In this document: positions 53,394 through 61,300 of the stretch, one piece after another
Position numbering within the stretch: the first letter of the stretch is position 1
Layout of the letters: every line of letters begins with the position of its first letter
Source: Streptomyces canus
GTDB taxonomy: Bacteria; Actinomycetota; Actinomycetes; Streptomycetales; Streptomycetaceae
Reading direction: 5' to 3'
DNA length: 64,000 nt
Assembly (NCBI RefSeq): GCF_041435015.1
Contig: NZ_CP107989.1
Span: 10,168,001-10,232,000, forward strand
Notes under the pieces: model-generated
Told to the model about the DNA's origin: nothing
Seen by the model: only the letters and a program-made list of their open reading frames with translations
Databases searched by the model: none
Made by a program: the position numbers and the translations under genes

Positions 53394-54186
53394 ATGAGCG
53401 TCACCCGTCACCGCGGCCTGACCGAACAGGCTGCTGATGCCGCCATCGATGCCGCCTGCCGCAACCTGCGGCTGCCCACGATGCGCGGCCAGTTCTCCGA
53501 GCTCGCCGACGCCGCGGTCCGCGATCAGATGACCTGCCGCGGGTTCCTGGCCGAGCTGCTGATGGCCGAGTGCGACGACCGCAACCGCCGCCGTTGCGAG
53601 CGCCGGATCAAAGCCGCGGGCTTCCCCCGCGAGAAGGCACTGCGCACCTTCGAGTTCGACGCGAACCACGCCATCGACCCGGCTGCATCCACACCCTGGC
53701 CTCGTGCGACTGGGTCCGCAAAGGGCTGCCCCTGTGTCTGATCGGCGACAGCGGCACCGGCAAGTCACACCTGCTGATCTCGCTGGGCACCGAGGCCGCG
53801 ATGGCCGGCTTCCGGGTCAAGTACGTCCTGGCCACCAAGCTCGTCAACGAGCTCGTCGAGGCCGCCGACGAGAAAGCGCTGACCGAGACGATCGCCCGCT
53901 ACGGACGAGTCGATCTTCTCTGTATTGACGAGCTGGGCCTATGGAGCTGGACCGGCGCGGCGCCGAGCTGCTGTTCCAGGTTCTGACCGAGCGCGAGGAA
54001 ATAAACAGCGTGGCGATCGCCTCCAACGAGTCGTTCTCCTCCTGGACCAAGACGTTCACCGACCCGAGGCTCTGCGCGGCCATCGTGGACCGCCTCACCT
54101 TCGGCGGCAACATCATCGAGACCGGCAGCGACTCCTACCGACTCGCCCACACCAAAGCCCGCCAGCAGGCCGCTGCCGTCTCCTGA
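53394..54186 (+). pseudogene. istB: IS21 helper ATPase IstB, two frameshifts
   Basis: AAGGAG before ATG 53394 starts a good IstB: NLRLPTMRGQFSELADAAVR and FLAELLMAECDDRNRRRCER to DANHAIDPA. A frameshift near 53690 moves the continuation to another frame, with the P-loop CLIGDSGTGKSHLL and YVLATKLVNELVEAADEKAL. A second near 53940 breaks CIDELGL from MELDRRGAELLFQVLTEREE, with SNESFSSWTKTFTDPRLCAA after it. All domains of the AAA+ ATPase are there, but no continuous protein can be made. Confidence 0.88.
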
Positions 54187-54361
54187 CGGCACCGGGCCCT
54201 TCCTTCCCAGGCGCCGATCACACCGACCGGAGGACGGGTCAACGTGGAGAGCCCGCAGGTGTCGGCGTACACCTGCAGGAGAAGAACAACTCCCCTCGCC
54301 GGGCAGGCAGGCTCCAGGATGACGCGCGCAGAAGCGGAACGGTCACGCTGGCATGGTGGCC

Positions 54362-54513
54362 GGTTTGGTTGTCATCCCGTCGCCCGATCTGGTGGCTGTC
54401 ACGCCGCCCTGGGACCGCAAGCTTGGCGAATTCGGCCGGCGGATCGGAAATGGGTTGCGGTCCCAGCACGGCGTGACCGAGGCGCCATCAGGCGACGGGA
54501 TGACAGCCAAACC
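54362..54513. repeat. 152-bp nested palindrome (MITE-like or large hairpin)
   Basis: The outer arms 54362-54384 and 54491-54513 are 23-bp inverted repeats with one mismatch (tips GGTTTGG.TGTCATCC). Inside, a second pair of about 22 bp (TCACGCCGCCCTGGGACCGCAA-type, 54399-54420 and 54455-54476) matches at most positions, leaving a 34-nt loop. TGTCA...TGACA lies within the outer arms, like IS21-type tips. It sits between the istB relic and the LEH-like gene. It could be a MITE, the fused ends of an IS, or a very strong RNA hairpin. Confidence 0.7.
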
Positions 54514-54549
54514 TCGACGGGCGCAAAGAAGGGCGGCGCGGCCCCTGGA

Positions 54550-54960
54550 TCAGGACGATTGCGGGACCAGGGCGCTGTAGTCCTCGCCGGTGTTCATCTT
54601 GACGAGGAGCGCAGTGTCGAAGTAGTCGGTCCACCGGCTGATCTTGCCGCCAGTGATAACGAAGGTGCCCATCACCGGAACCCCGTGCTTGATACCGTCC
54701 GGTGTACGGATCATGTCGACCCGCTCGGTGAGCACGACATCACCGTCCCCAGCCAGGTTGACCATCCGGTACTCATAGCTGTCTGGGAACGCCGTCATCT
54801 GCTGAGCCAGGTTCTCTACGATGGCGTCGACGCCGACCGCCGGCGGCATACCGACGTTGTGGTACACGGCGTCGGCAGTGAAGAAACGGCGCAGGACCTC
54901 CGCGTCACGTTTGACCATCAGGTCACAGAACTCGCTCACCAGCGTTGTGTTGGTGCTCAT
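54550..54960 (-). CDS. limonene-1,2-epoxide hydrolase-like (SnoaL/NTF2 fold) protein
   Basis: A 136-residue cone-shaped alpha+beta-barrel protein. LTERVDMIRTPDGIKHGVPV has the R-x-D pattern, and SRWTDYFDTALL the second Asp of the Asp-Arg-Asp triad used by limonene-epoxide hydrolase to activate water; RFFTADAVYHNVGMPP is the usual N-terminal block. Epoxide hydrolysis is therefore plausible, while many NTF2-like proteins have other roles. ATG 54960 has GGAGG 5 nt upstream; the ATG at 54963 is too close to it. It is divergent from a TetR gene with a perfect 11-bp palindrome between them. Confidence 0.8.
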   Translation of the reverse strand: MSTNTTLVSEFCDLMVKRDAEVLRRFFTADAVYHNVGMPPAVGVDAIVENLAQQMTAFPDSYEYRMVNLAGDGDVVLTERVDMIRTPDGIKHGVPVMGTFVITGGKISRWTDYFDTALLVKMNTGEDYSALVPQSS

Positions 54961-54976
54961 CATGTCCTCCGAATCA

Positions 54977-55001
54977 GTCCACATACAACCTGTATGTGGA
55001 C
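54977..55001. promoter_or_regulatory. perfect TetR-type operator between the LEH-like and tetR genes
   Basis: GTCCACATACA (54977-54987) and TGTATGTGGAC (54991-55001) are perfect 11-bp inverted arms with a 3-bp spacer, in the 53 bp between two divergent start codons. Binding would block both promoters. Confidence 0.9.
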
Positions 55002-55013
55002 CATACTGAGGGC

Positions 55014-55628
55014 ATGTCGAACGAGCAACCCCCCACCCGGGCCTCCGCGATCGCGCAGCGGTCAGAGGCCACCCGCGCGGCCCTACTCGAGGCGGCCAGG
55101 CGCCTGTTCGTGACCAAGGGCTACTTCAACACCGGGACCGAGGAGATCGTGGCCGAAGCGGGGGTCGGGACGAGGGGTGCGCTCTACCACCACTTCAACG
55201 GCAAGAAGGCGCTCTTCCACGCGGTATTCGAAGCCGTCGAGACCGAGCTCTTGACCGCCGCCTCAGGCGCAGACCAGATCGGCAGCGCCGCCGAACAGCT
55301 CAGATCCGGGCTGCTCGGATTCCTCGACGCTGCCGCCAGCCACCGTGACGTGCAGCAGATCCTCCTCATCGACGGACCCGCCGTCCTCGGCTGGCAACAA
55401 TGGCGCACCCTGGAGGAAAAGTACGGACTCGGCGCCATCCGCACCCTCCTCGAACGCGCCGTCACCGAAGGCACCATCGCCCCACAACCCCTCGACGCGC
55501 TCGCCCACATCCTGCTCGCAGCACTCGACGAGGCGGCCCTCTACATCGCCAACGCCCCCGACCCCGACACAGCCAAAGAAGAATCCGCCACCGCCATGGA
55601 ACGACTCCTCCGCGGCATCAGCGCATAA
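55014..55628 (+). CDS. TetR-family regulator of the LEH-like gene
   Basis: A 204-residue TetR protein with the helix-turn-helix TEEIVAEAGVGTRGALYHHF preceded by LLEAARRLFVTKGYFNTG. The C-terminal domain resembles the TetR_C group with LLIDGPAVLGWQQWRTLEEK. ATG 55014 has GAGGG 3-7 nt upstream. The palindrome 54977-55001 is almost certainly its operator, controlling itself and the divergent LEH-like gene. The inducer is unknown; a hydrophobic epoxide or its diol is a natural guess. Confidence 0.9.
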   Translation: MSNEQPPTRASAIAQRSEATRAALLEAARRLFVTKGYFNTGTEEIVAEAGVGTRGALYHHFNGKKALFHAVFEAVETELLTAASGADQIGSAAEQLRSGLLGFLDAAASHRDVQQILLIDGPAVLGWQQWRTLEEKYGLGAIRTLLERAVTEGTIAPQPLDALAHILLAALDEAALYIANAPDPDTAKEESATAMERLLRGISA

Positions 55629-55827
55629 CCCCAGACGCGATCTCATCACCCAGTCCAACCGGGGACGCTTCCAGCGATCGAGCGCACCCACTCCCTCTAC
55701 CACATTCGTGCAACACGACACCGGCGAAGCACGACAGGCGACGATCATTGACGAACACGTCGACCGCAGCTCAGAAGCCATAGCCCTGCTGCGCCGCTGG
55801 TCACCCCAGACCCGAATAAGGTCAGGG

Positions 55828-55990
55828 GGGCGCGCTCAGCCGATGACCTCGACACGGTACGGGTCGGGATCTACGTCCGGCGGTTGACCGACGACGAACA
55901 CCAGCCCTACTCCGTCGAAGCCCAAGACAACCGCCTAGAGTCCTATGTGGACTCACAACCGGACTGGCGGTCGGCTGGACCGGTACCGGC
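55828..55990 (+). pseudogene. N-terminal scrap of a large serine recombinase
   Basis: VRVGIYVRRLTDDEHQPYSV, then EAQDNRLESYVDSQPDWR, is the beginning of actinobacterial large serine recombinases (usually IYVRRSTDDEHQPYS). The catalytic Ser following YVRR is replaced by Leu (ctg-type TTG codon, one base from TCG). The rest of the resolvase domain is missing. The 55629-55827 stretch before it holds no gene. Confidence 0.75.
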
Positions 55991-56052
55991 TTCGCCCACC
56001 GCTCGTTGAGCTGGCCGTGGGACATACCCACCGACACGCTGCTCGCGCCTGC

Positions 56053-57012
56053 GTGTCGCCTGGCACGGTCCCTGCCAGGTGCCCCACTCCCGCCCCTGCC
56101 GGCCGACACTGGGACGGCAGCGCCCGCGTCACCCACCGCCCCCGCCCCCTGCGGGTGACCGCCACCAGTCCCAGCCACCTGCTGCGCGCCGGCCAGCACG
56201 GCGGTTGCCGCCAGTGCGGCAACCGCATCGACCTCTACCCGCGCACCGACCAGCGGCCCATCGCCCTGCACCCTGCCGAACTGGCCGCCGCCCACGTCCC
56301 CGAATCGTGCCGCTGGCACCTGAGCGGCGGCATCGCCCACCCGCACGGCGACGGCAGCGCGTGGTGCCGCATCCCGCATGCCGTGCTCTGCCCGCGCCGC
56401 ACCCCCACCTGCCGGATGAGCCCCTGCCTCAAGGCGCTGTGCCGCCAACTCGCCGTCCGTACCCGCCGTCTGACCGACACCGGCGCCTTCACCCCCGCCC
56501 TGCCCGCTGGCGGCGCACCGGCCGCCGACACCGACATCCCTGACCGACCCGTCGTGCAGATGCTGCTGTGCCGCTACCTTGCCGAGCGCCCCGTCGAGGG
56601 CCTGCGCTGCGTGGCCCAGACCCGCCACCGTCACCGCTGTATGAACCCGGTCCTTGCCTCCACCGGCCCGGCCGGGACCTGGAGACTGCTGCCCACCGGT
56701 CCCCAGCGAGGCCAACTCGCCCTGTCCGACACGCCGCAGCCGGGTCCGCCCACCGCGCTCAGTGCCGGCCTCTACCCGCGGCCGCCTGCGGCTTCGCCCT
56801 TGCGGTGGTCGGGCCGCCTGGCCGTAGCGGTCCGTGCCGGGTGGGTCGTCACCGCGCAGCGGGCGAAGTCGACGTCCAGGTGCGGGTCGTACGTCTCGGG
56901 CCAGGTTCGAGTTCATGGGCGGAGTACTCGCCGAAGCGCGGATGCGCTCGGTCAGGTACGGCGAGATGCGGGCCAGGTCCTCCGGGCCGATCTCCCAGCC
57001 CTCTTCCAGTGA
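56053..57012 (+). pseudogene. DUF6083-type protein, 3' end replaced
   Basis: From about 56110 to 56735 the frame matches a streptomycete protein type I recall as DUF6083: RAGQHGGCRQCGNRIDLYPR, DQRPIALHPAELAAAHVPES, CRWHLSGGIAHPHGDGSAWC and VAQTRHRHRCMNPVLAS, rich in Cys/His pairs that suggest zinc binding. It has no credible start (GTG 56053 lacks a ribosome-binding site). After QLALSDTP the frame, though open to 57012, runs through sequence belonging to a Tn3 relic on the other strand. The usual C-terminal half is therefore lost. Function of the family is unknown. Confidence 0.6.
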
Positions 57013-57015
57013 CTG
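56840..57015 (-). pseudogene. C-terminal end of a Tn3-family transposase, frameshifted
   Basis: Three minus-strand frames in succession give EEGWEIGPEDLARISPYLTE, RFGEYSAHELEP and ETYDPHLDVDFARCAV. Together these are the closing residues of Tn3-family TnpA as I remember them (LARISPYLTEHIRRFG... YDPHLDVDF). At least two indels separate them. No Tn3 38-bp end was located. Confidence 0.75.
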
Positions 57016-57224
57016 CCGGACGATCTCCGCCGCCGCGCCGCGAGGTCCAGGGCGTTGTGGTCTCGGCGAATTGGCGGAAGGTGTACTGGCCGGACTCAAC
57101 CGGCTGTCTGGGCGCCGGACTCGGCGAACGCCGACGGGGGAGCCGGACTGGTCCGCGACGTGTGCGAGACCTCGGCGGGCGCGTGGTTCGACCGGTGGAC
57201 GGCGCCGGTGAACCGCGCAGCTGT

Positions 57225-58655
57225 TCAGGCGTCCTGTGCGGGCACGGTGTCATCGCCGGCTACGGGACGACCGCCGATCAGCACCAGCCGTACCAGCTCG
57301 GCGTCCAAGAGGGCCAGTGCCTGGGCCACGGGGGCGCGCAGCAGCACCAGATCGGCCGGCGTCCCGGGGCGGATCCGCTGTGGCGAGTCGCCCGGCCGAC
57401 GGGCGGTGGAGAGGTAGCCCTTAAGTGCCTGGGCGGGAGTGAGCCGTTCGCCGGAGCCGAGGACCGTGCCCGAGCCTGTGCGCCGCTGCACGGCGGCGCG
57501 CATGACCGCCCAGGGGTCGATGGGCCCGTAGGGGGCGTCGCTGGACAGGCCCACCGGGATCCCGGCCGCCCGCAGCGACGCGCAGCGGTACAGGTCGCCG
57601 TGCTCGTCGGCGGGTGTGCCGCGCCGGTAGTCGTCGCCGCGGTCGGTGAGGAAGCCGGGCTGGGTCACCACCCGCAGGCCCAGGCGCCGTAGGGCGGGCA
57701 GGACTTCGCAAGGAGTCAGGGACGCGTGTTCGAGCCGGTCGCCGGGGAGCGTACCCACTTCCTCCAGTACCGCCAGGAGCAGCAGGATCGCTTCGCGGGT
57801 CACACAGTGCACGGCGACCGGCCTGCCGGTCCGGTGCGCCGCCTCGACGGCTTCGGCGAGTTCGTCGAAGCCGGGCAGCGCCGAGTCGGCGATGACGATC
57901 TTCCACGGGCCGGATCGCGGACCGGACCGTTCGGGCGGGCTGCCGGTGAGCGGTGCGCCGAGCAGATGCACCCGTTGCGGCAGTTCTTGGCGGGCCATCG
58001 CCTCGGACACGGCCGCGACCGTGGCGGCGTCCAGGCCGGGCGTAGCGTCGGTGACCGTGGTGATGCCGTATCCGGCCAGTCGTCGGCCCAGGTCGGCCAG
58101 CGAGGGCGGGGCACCGGGCGGCAGGCGACCGCGCAGCCAGGCGTCCGCCCGCCACAGCCGTCCGGTCGGGCGGCCGTCGGCGTCCCGTTCCACCCCGGCG
58201 TGATCGGCCGTGGCCAGGCCGACGGCCGCGACAGCACGGGAGTTGAGCATCCACAGCGCGCCGCTGCGGTGCTGCACCCTCACCGGCACGTCAGCGCGCA
58301 GCGCGTCCAGCCGGGCCGCGTCCAACTCGCCCGCCACGGATTCGTGGTAGCGCACCCCCCGGACCCAGCCGTGCCGGTCGGGGCCGGTGCGGTGCAGGGC
58401 CCGCGCCAGCCCCTGCGCGTCGTGGACCGTGGCCGGGTCGCACGCGGCGGAGGCGAGGTCCGCCGCGGTGGCGAACAGGTGCAGGTGATGGTCCGTCAAC
58501 CCGGGCAGCAGCGCTCCACCGTGCGCCTGGAGCTCGTGCTCCGCACCGCCCGCGCGCGGCAGGGCGCGGCCCGTCTCCAGCACCCGGCCGCGTCCGATCC
58601 GCACATCCAGGAGCTCTCCGTCGATCTCCGCGCCGCGGATGAGCAGGCCGGTCAT
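57225..58655 (-). CDS. amidohydrolase family 3 (YtcJ-like) metal-dependent hydrolase
   Basis: A 476-residue amidohydrolase. An N-terminal composite beta-sandwich (MTGLLIRGAEIDGELLDVRI) precedes the metal-binding LPGLTDHHLHLFA. Further ligands are likely in PVAVHCVTREA and DRLEHASL, and the final Asp in VGLSSDAPYGPIDPW. This is the YtcJ/AAH group with unknown natural substrates, acting on cyclic amides, N-acyl compounds or imides. ATG 58655 overlaps the stop of the CoA-transferase gene (ATGA), so the two are coupled. Confidence 0.85.
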   Translation of the reverse strand: MTGLLIRGAEIDGELLDVRIGRGRVLETGRALPRAGGAEHELQAHGGALLPGLTDHHLHLFATAADLASAACDPATVHDAQGLARALHRTGPDRHGWVRGVRYHESVAGELDAARLDALRADVPVRVQHRSGALWMLNSRAVAAVGLATADHAGVERDADGRPTGRLWRADAWLRGRLPPGAPPSLADLGRRLAGYGITTVTDATPGLDAATVAAVSEAMARQELPQRVHLLGAPLTGSPPERSGPRSGPWKIVIADSALPGFDELAEAVEAAHRTGRPVAVHCVTREAILLLLAVLEEVGTLPGDRLEHASLTPCEVLPALRRLGLRVVTQPGFLTDRGDDYRRGTPADEHGDLYRCASLRAAGIPVGLSSDAPYGPIDPWAVMRAAVQRRTGSGTVLGSGERLTPAQALKGYLSTARRPGDSPQRIRPGTPADLVLLRAPVAQALALLDAELVRLVLIGGRPVAGDDTVPAQDA

Positions 58656-59929
58656 GGTACGGCGATCCCGAGCCGGCGCAGCACCGCACCAGTGTCCGCG
58701 CCCAGCATCGGCGCGGCACCGGCGGGCGTGCGGGCCACCGGCGCCGCCACCGGGACCAGGCCCGCGCCGGTGTCCACCTGCCAGCCGTCACCGCCGCCGG
58801 AGGGCAGCGCGCGCGCCGTGGGGGCCGTATGCGCGCGTACCGTCGCCGCCACCACATCGGCCATCGCCACCTCCCACAGCACTCCGCCACCGCCCTCGGG
58901 TTCGGACATCGCCAGCGCGGCGGCCGTCAGACCGGTCAGCGGGTCGGCGATCGCGTCCCCGCAGAAGACCGGCGTTCCCTGGTCGTCGGTGGCCAGCAGG
59001 CCGCCTGCCGCGGCCACGTCGTCGCCGAACCCCACCCGGTCCACGGACCGGCCGTAGGCGGTGATCGACACCCAGGTGCAGCCGCGCTCCACCTCGGCCG
59101 CCGCGTCCAGGCCGAACCGGGCCAGGGCCCGGGGGCGGGAGGCCTCGACGACCACGTCCGCGGCGCGCACCAGCGCGTGCAGCGCCGCTCGGCCGGCCCG
59201 GTCGGCCGGGTCCAGTGCCACCGCGCGGTGCCCGGCGTGCAGCAGGTCGTAGAAGGCCCGGTTGCCGAACCTCGCACCGTCCGGACGCGAGGGCACCTCG
59301 ACCTTGACCACCTCCGCCCCGGCCAGCCCCAGCAGGTGCGCGCACAGCGGACCGGCCCACAGTGCGCTGAAGTCGACGACCAGCATGCCGCGCACCGAGC
59401 GGGGCCGGCCAGGGCGCGGCACGCGTACGGCATCCGCCTCCAGCCCCCCGCCCGGCCACCCGCGTACCGCCCCGGCCGCCAGTCCCAGCAGCGCCACCCG
59501 CTCCTCCAGCTCGGCCGTGCTGTGCGCGGCGAGCCAGGCGGCCAGTCGCCGCGGCAGCCACTCGTCCAGCTCATGCCCGATCAGCGCGCTCCACAGCAGC
59601 GGGTCGTCCGGGCGTATGCAGGAGACCGCCGCCCAGCCGTCCGCCGTGGGCAGCAACCGGCACCCGCCGCCCACCGAGACCCGCCCCCTGCGAGTGGCGC
59701 CGGTCAGCGCCGCCCGCTCGGCCAGCAGCCGCCCTCCGTCCACCCGTACCGGACGGCCCGCCTCCACCCCGGCCCGCCCGATGTGCGTAGCCAGGCGCGC
59801 GGCGAGAGCGGCCGCCTCGCCCATGGGTACCAGCGGAGTCCCGCCAGCGTGCCCGGTCAGCCACATCACTCCGCTGCGTGCCCAGGCGCCTGCCGCGGCA
59901 GTTGCTGACTGCGGTGACCAAGTGACCAT
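58652..59929 (-). CDS. family III (CaiB/BaiF-like) CoA-transferase with unusual domain order
   Basis: A 425-residue protein. The landmark family III motif (GMLVVDFSALWAGPLCAHLL, then GAEVVKVEVPSRPDGARF), normally at residue 5-10, comes near 200 here. The first 180 residues (SATAAAGAWARSGVMWLTGH; VGGGCRLLPTADGWAAVSCI) look like the part that is normally C-terminal (…CADGWVxxA…). The order therefore seems circularly permuted. The catalytic Asp expected about 150 residues after the motif is not obvious. It transfers CoA between acids, if active. ATG 59929 has a weak ribosome-binding site. It is divergent from the enoyl-CoA hydratase gene across 37 bp and coupled to the amidohydrolase. Confidence 0.82.
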   Translation of the reverse strand: MVTWSPQSATAAAGAWARSGVMWLTGHAGGTPLVPMGEAAALAARLATHIGRAGVEAGRPVRVDGGRLLAERAALTGATRRGRVSVGGGCRLLPTADGWAAVSCIRPDDPLLWSALIGHELDEWLPRRLAAWLAAHSTAELEERVALLGLAAGAVRGWPGGGLEADAVRVPRPGRPRSVRGMLVVDFSALWAGPLCAHLLGLAGAEVVKVEVPSRPDGARFGNRAFYDLLHAGHRAVALDPADRAGRAALHALVRAADVVVEASRPRALARFGLDAAAEVERGCTWVSITAYGRSVDRVGFGDDVAAAGGLLATDDQGTPVFCGDAIADPLTGLTAAALAMSEPEGGGGVLWEVAMADVVAATVRAHTAPTARALPSGGGDGWQVDTGAGLVPVAAPVARTPAGAAPMLGADTGAVLRRLGIAVP

Positions 59930-59966
59930 GCCCGGATGGTAGAACGGGGAGGTGGCTGCCCCAACC

Positions 59967-61031
59967 ATGATGCGTGTCGAGGACCTGGCCGCGGGCGCGG
60001 CACAGGCGGAGCTGCTCGGTGCGGACGGGACCGTGGAGGACCCGCTGGTCGTCGTCGACCTGGACCAGCCGGCCGCCGACAAGACAGTGCTGCGCCGGGC
60101 GGTGCGGCGGGCCGCGGAGTGCGACCGACTGCTGGTGGGCCTCACCCGCACGACCGACGGCACACGCCACCTCGTCTCACCGCTGCTGGACGCGCTGGAC
60201 CTGACACTCGTGCCCGTCGACAGCGCCGATCGGCGTCTGGTGGCCGTCGACGACCCCGAGGCGACAGCCCGCACCCTGGTGCGCGCGGCCGCGGACAGCC
60301 CCCAGGCGGCCGTCATCCTGGGCCGTCTGCTGCGCACCGGCCCGCGGCTGACCGTAGGACAGGCCCTCGACGCCGAGTCACTCGCCTACTCCACACTGCT
60401 GGCGGGCCGTCGCTTCGCCCGCTGGCAGGCCGCCCGCGCCCCCCGCCGGCCGCCGCCGCCCGCCCCGGCCGATCCCGTGCTCGTGTGCCGGGACGGGGAC
60501 GTCCTGCGGGTGACCCTCAACCGGCCGGAACGGCACAACGCCTATGGCCGGGAACTGCGCGACGCCCTAGTCGCCGCGCTCGACCTCGCACTGCTGGACG
60601 ACACCCTCACCGAGGTCGTCCTGAGCGGCAACGGGCCCTCCTTCTGCTCCGGCGGCGACCTCGGCGAATTCGGAGTCGCCCGCGACCTGGACACCGCACA
60701 TCTGATCCGCACCCGCGCCGGCGCCGCCCTTCCGCTGCACAAGCTGCGCGACCGCGTCACCGTCCGCCTCCACGGCAACTGCATCGGCGCCGGGATCGAG
60801 CTGCCCGCCTTCGCCTCCCGGGTCGTCGCCGACCCGGGAGCCGTCTTCCGCCTGCCCGAGCTGGGCATGGGCCTGATCCCCGGCGCCGGCGGAACGGTCA
60901 GCGTTCCGCGCCGCATCGGCCGCTGGCGCACCCTCCATCTCGTGCTGACCGGCTGCCCGCTCACCGCCGAACGCGCCCTGGACTGGGGTCTGGTCGACGA
61001 ACTGAGCCCGTCCGGCCCGACCGGCGCCTGA
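59967..61031 (+). CDS. enoyl-CoA hydratase/isomerase with N-terminal extension
   Basis: A 354-residue crotonase-fold protein. The crotonase core begins near residue 170 (LVCRDGDVLRVTLNRPERHN) and has the oxyanion-hole loops SGNGPSFCSGGDLGEFG and HGNCIGAGIELPAFASRVVA, with the usual acid Glu in RLPELGMGLIPGAGG. The first 165 residues (LVVVDLDQPAADKTVLRRAV; LVGLTRTTDGTRHLVSPLL) look like a half-crotonase without catalytic loops. The end is shortened: the usual C-terminal trimerisation helices stop at SPSGPTGA. The start is uncertain: ATG 59967 lies 14 nt after GGGGAGG, and GTG 59952 overlaps it. It should act with the divergent CoA-transferase on the same acyl-CoA. Confidence 0.8.
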   Translation: MMRVEDLAAGAAQAELLGADGTVEDPLVVVDLDQPAADKTVLRRAVRRAAECDRLLVGLTRTTDGTRHLVSPLLDALDLTLVPVDSADRRLVAVDDPEATARTLVRAAADSPQAAVILGRLLRTGPRLTVGQALDAESLAYSTLLAGRRFARWQAARAPRRPPPPAPADPVLVCRDGDVLRVTLNRPERHNAYGRELRDALVAALDLALLDDTLTEVVLSGNGPSFCSGGDLGEFGVARDLDTAHLIRTRAGAALPLHKLRDRVTVRLHGNCIGAGIELPAFASRVVADPGAVFRLPELGMGLIPGAGGTVSVPRRIGRWRTLHLVLTGCPLTAERALDWGLVDELSPSGPTGA

Positions 61032-61087
61032 CCCGGCACACGGAACACACGCCGAGCTGAGGCGTGCACGGATCTCGACACCCCTGC

Positions 61088-61114
61088 CTGGAAGCCATAC
61101 GATATGGCTTCCAG
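61088..61114. promoter_or_regulatory. perfect 12-bp palindromic operator
   Basis: CTGGAAGCCATA (61088-61099) and TATGGCTTCCAG (61103-61114) are perfect inverted arms around CGA, about 190 bp before the ALDH start, in a 269-bp gap. It is a strong candidate site for a TetR-, GntR- or IclR-type regulator; no regulator gene lies next to it inside the window. Confidence 0.75.
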
Positions 61115-61300
61115 AAAGCCTTTCGTTAGCGTGGACGGAGGGGCTGACGCCCCTGTGACCTGCGGTGTCACCGCAGGAACCGGGCGTCGGCCGAGCCCTG
61201 CCAGGGACCGCCGCCGCGTCCCCACGGTCAAGCGCCGCCACCCGCCGTTGCCGGCCGTGACGTCACCCGCGATGTTCGCACCCACGGAGGGGTAGCGCAG

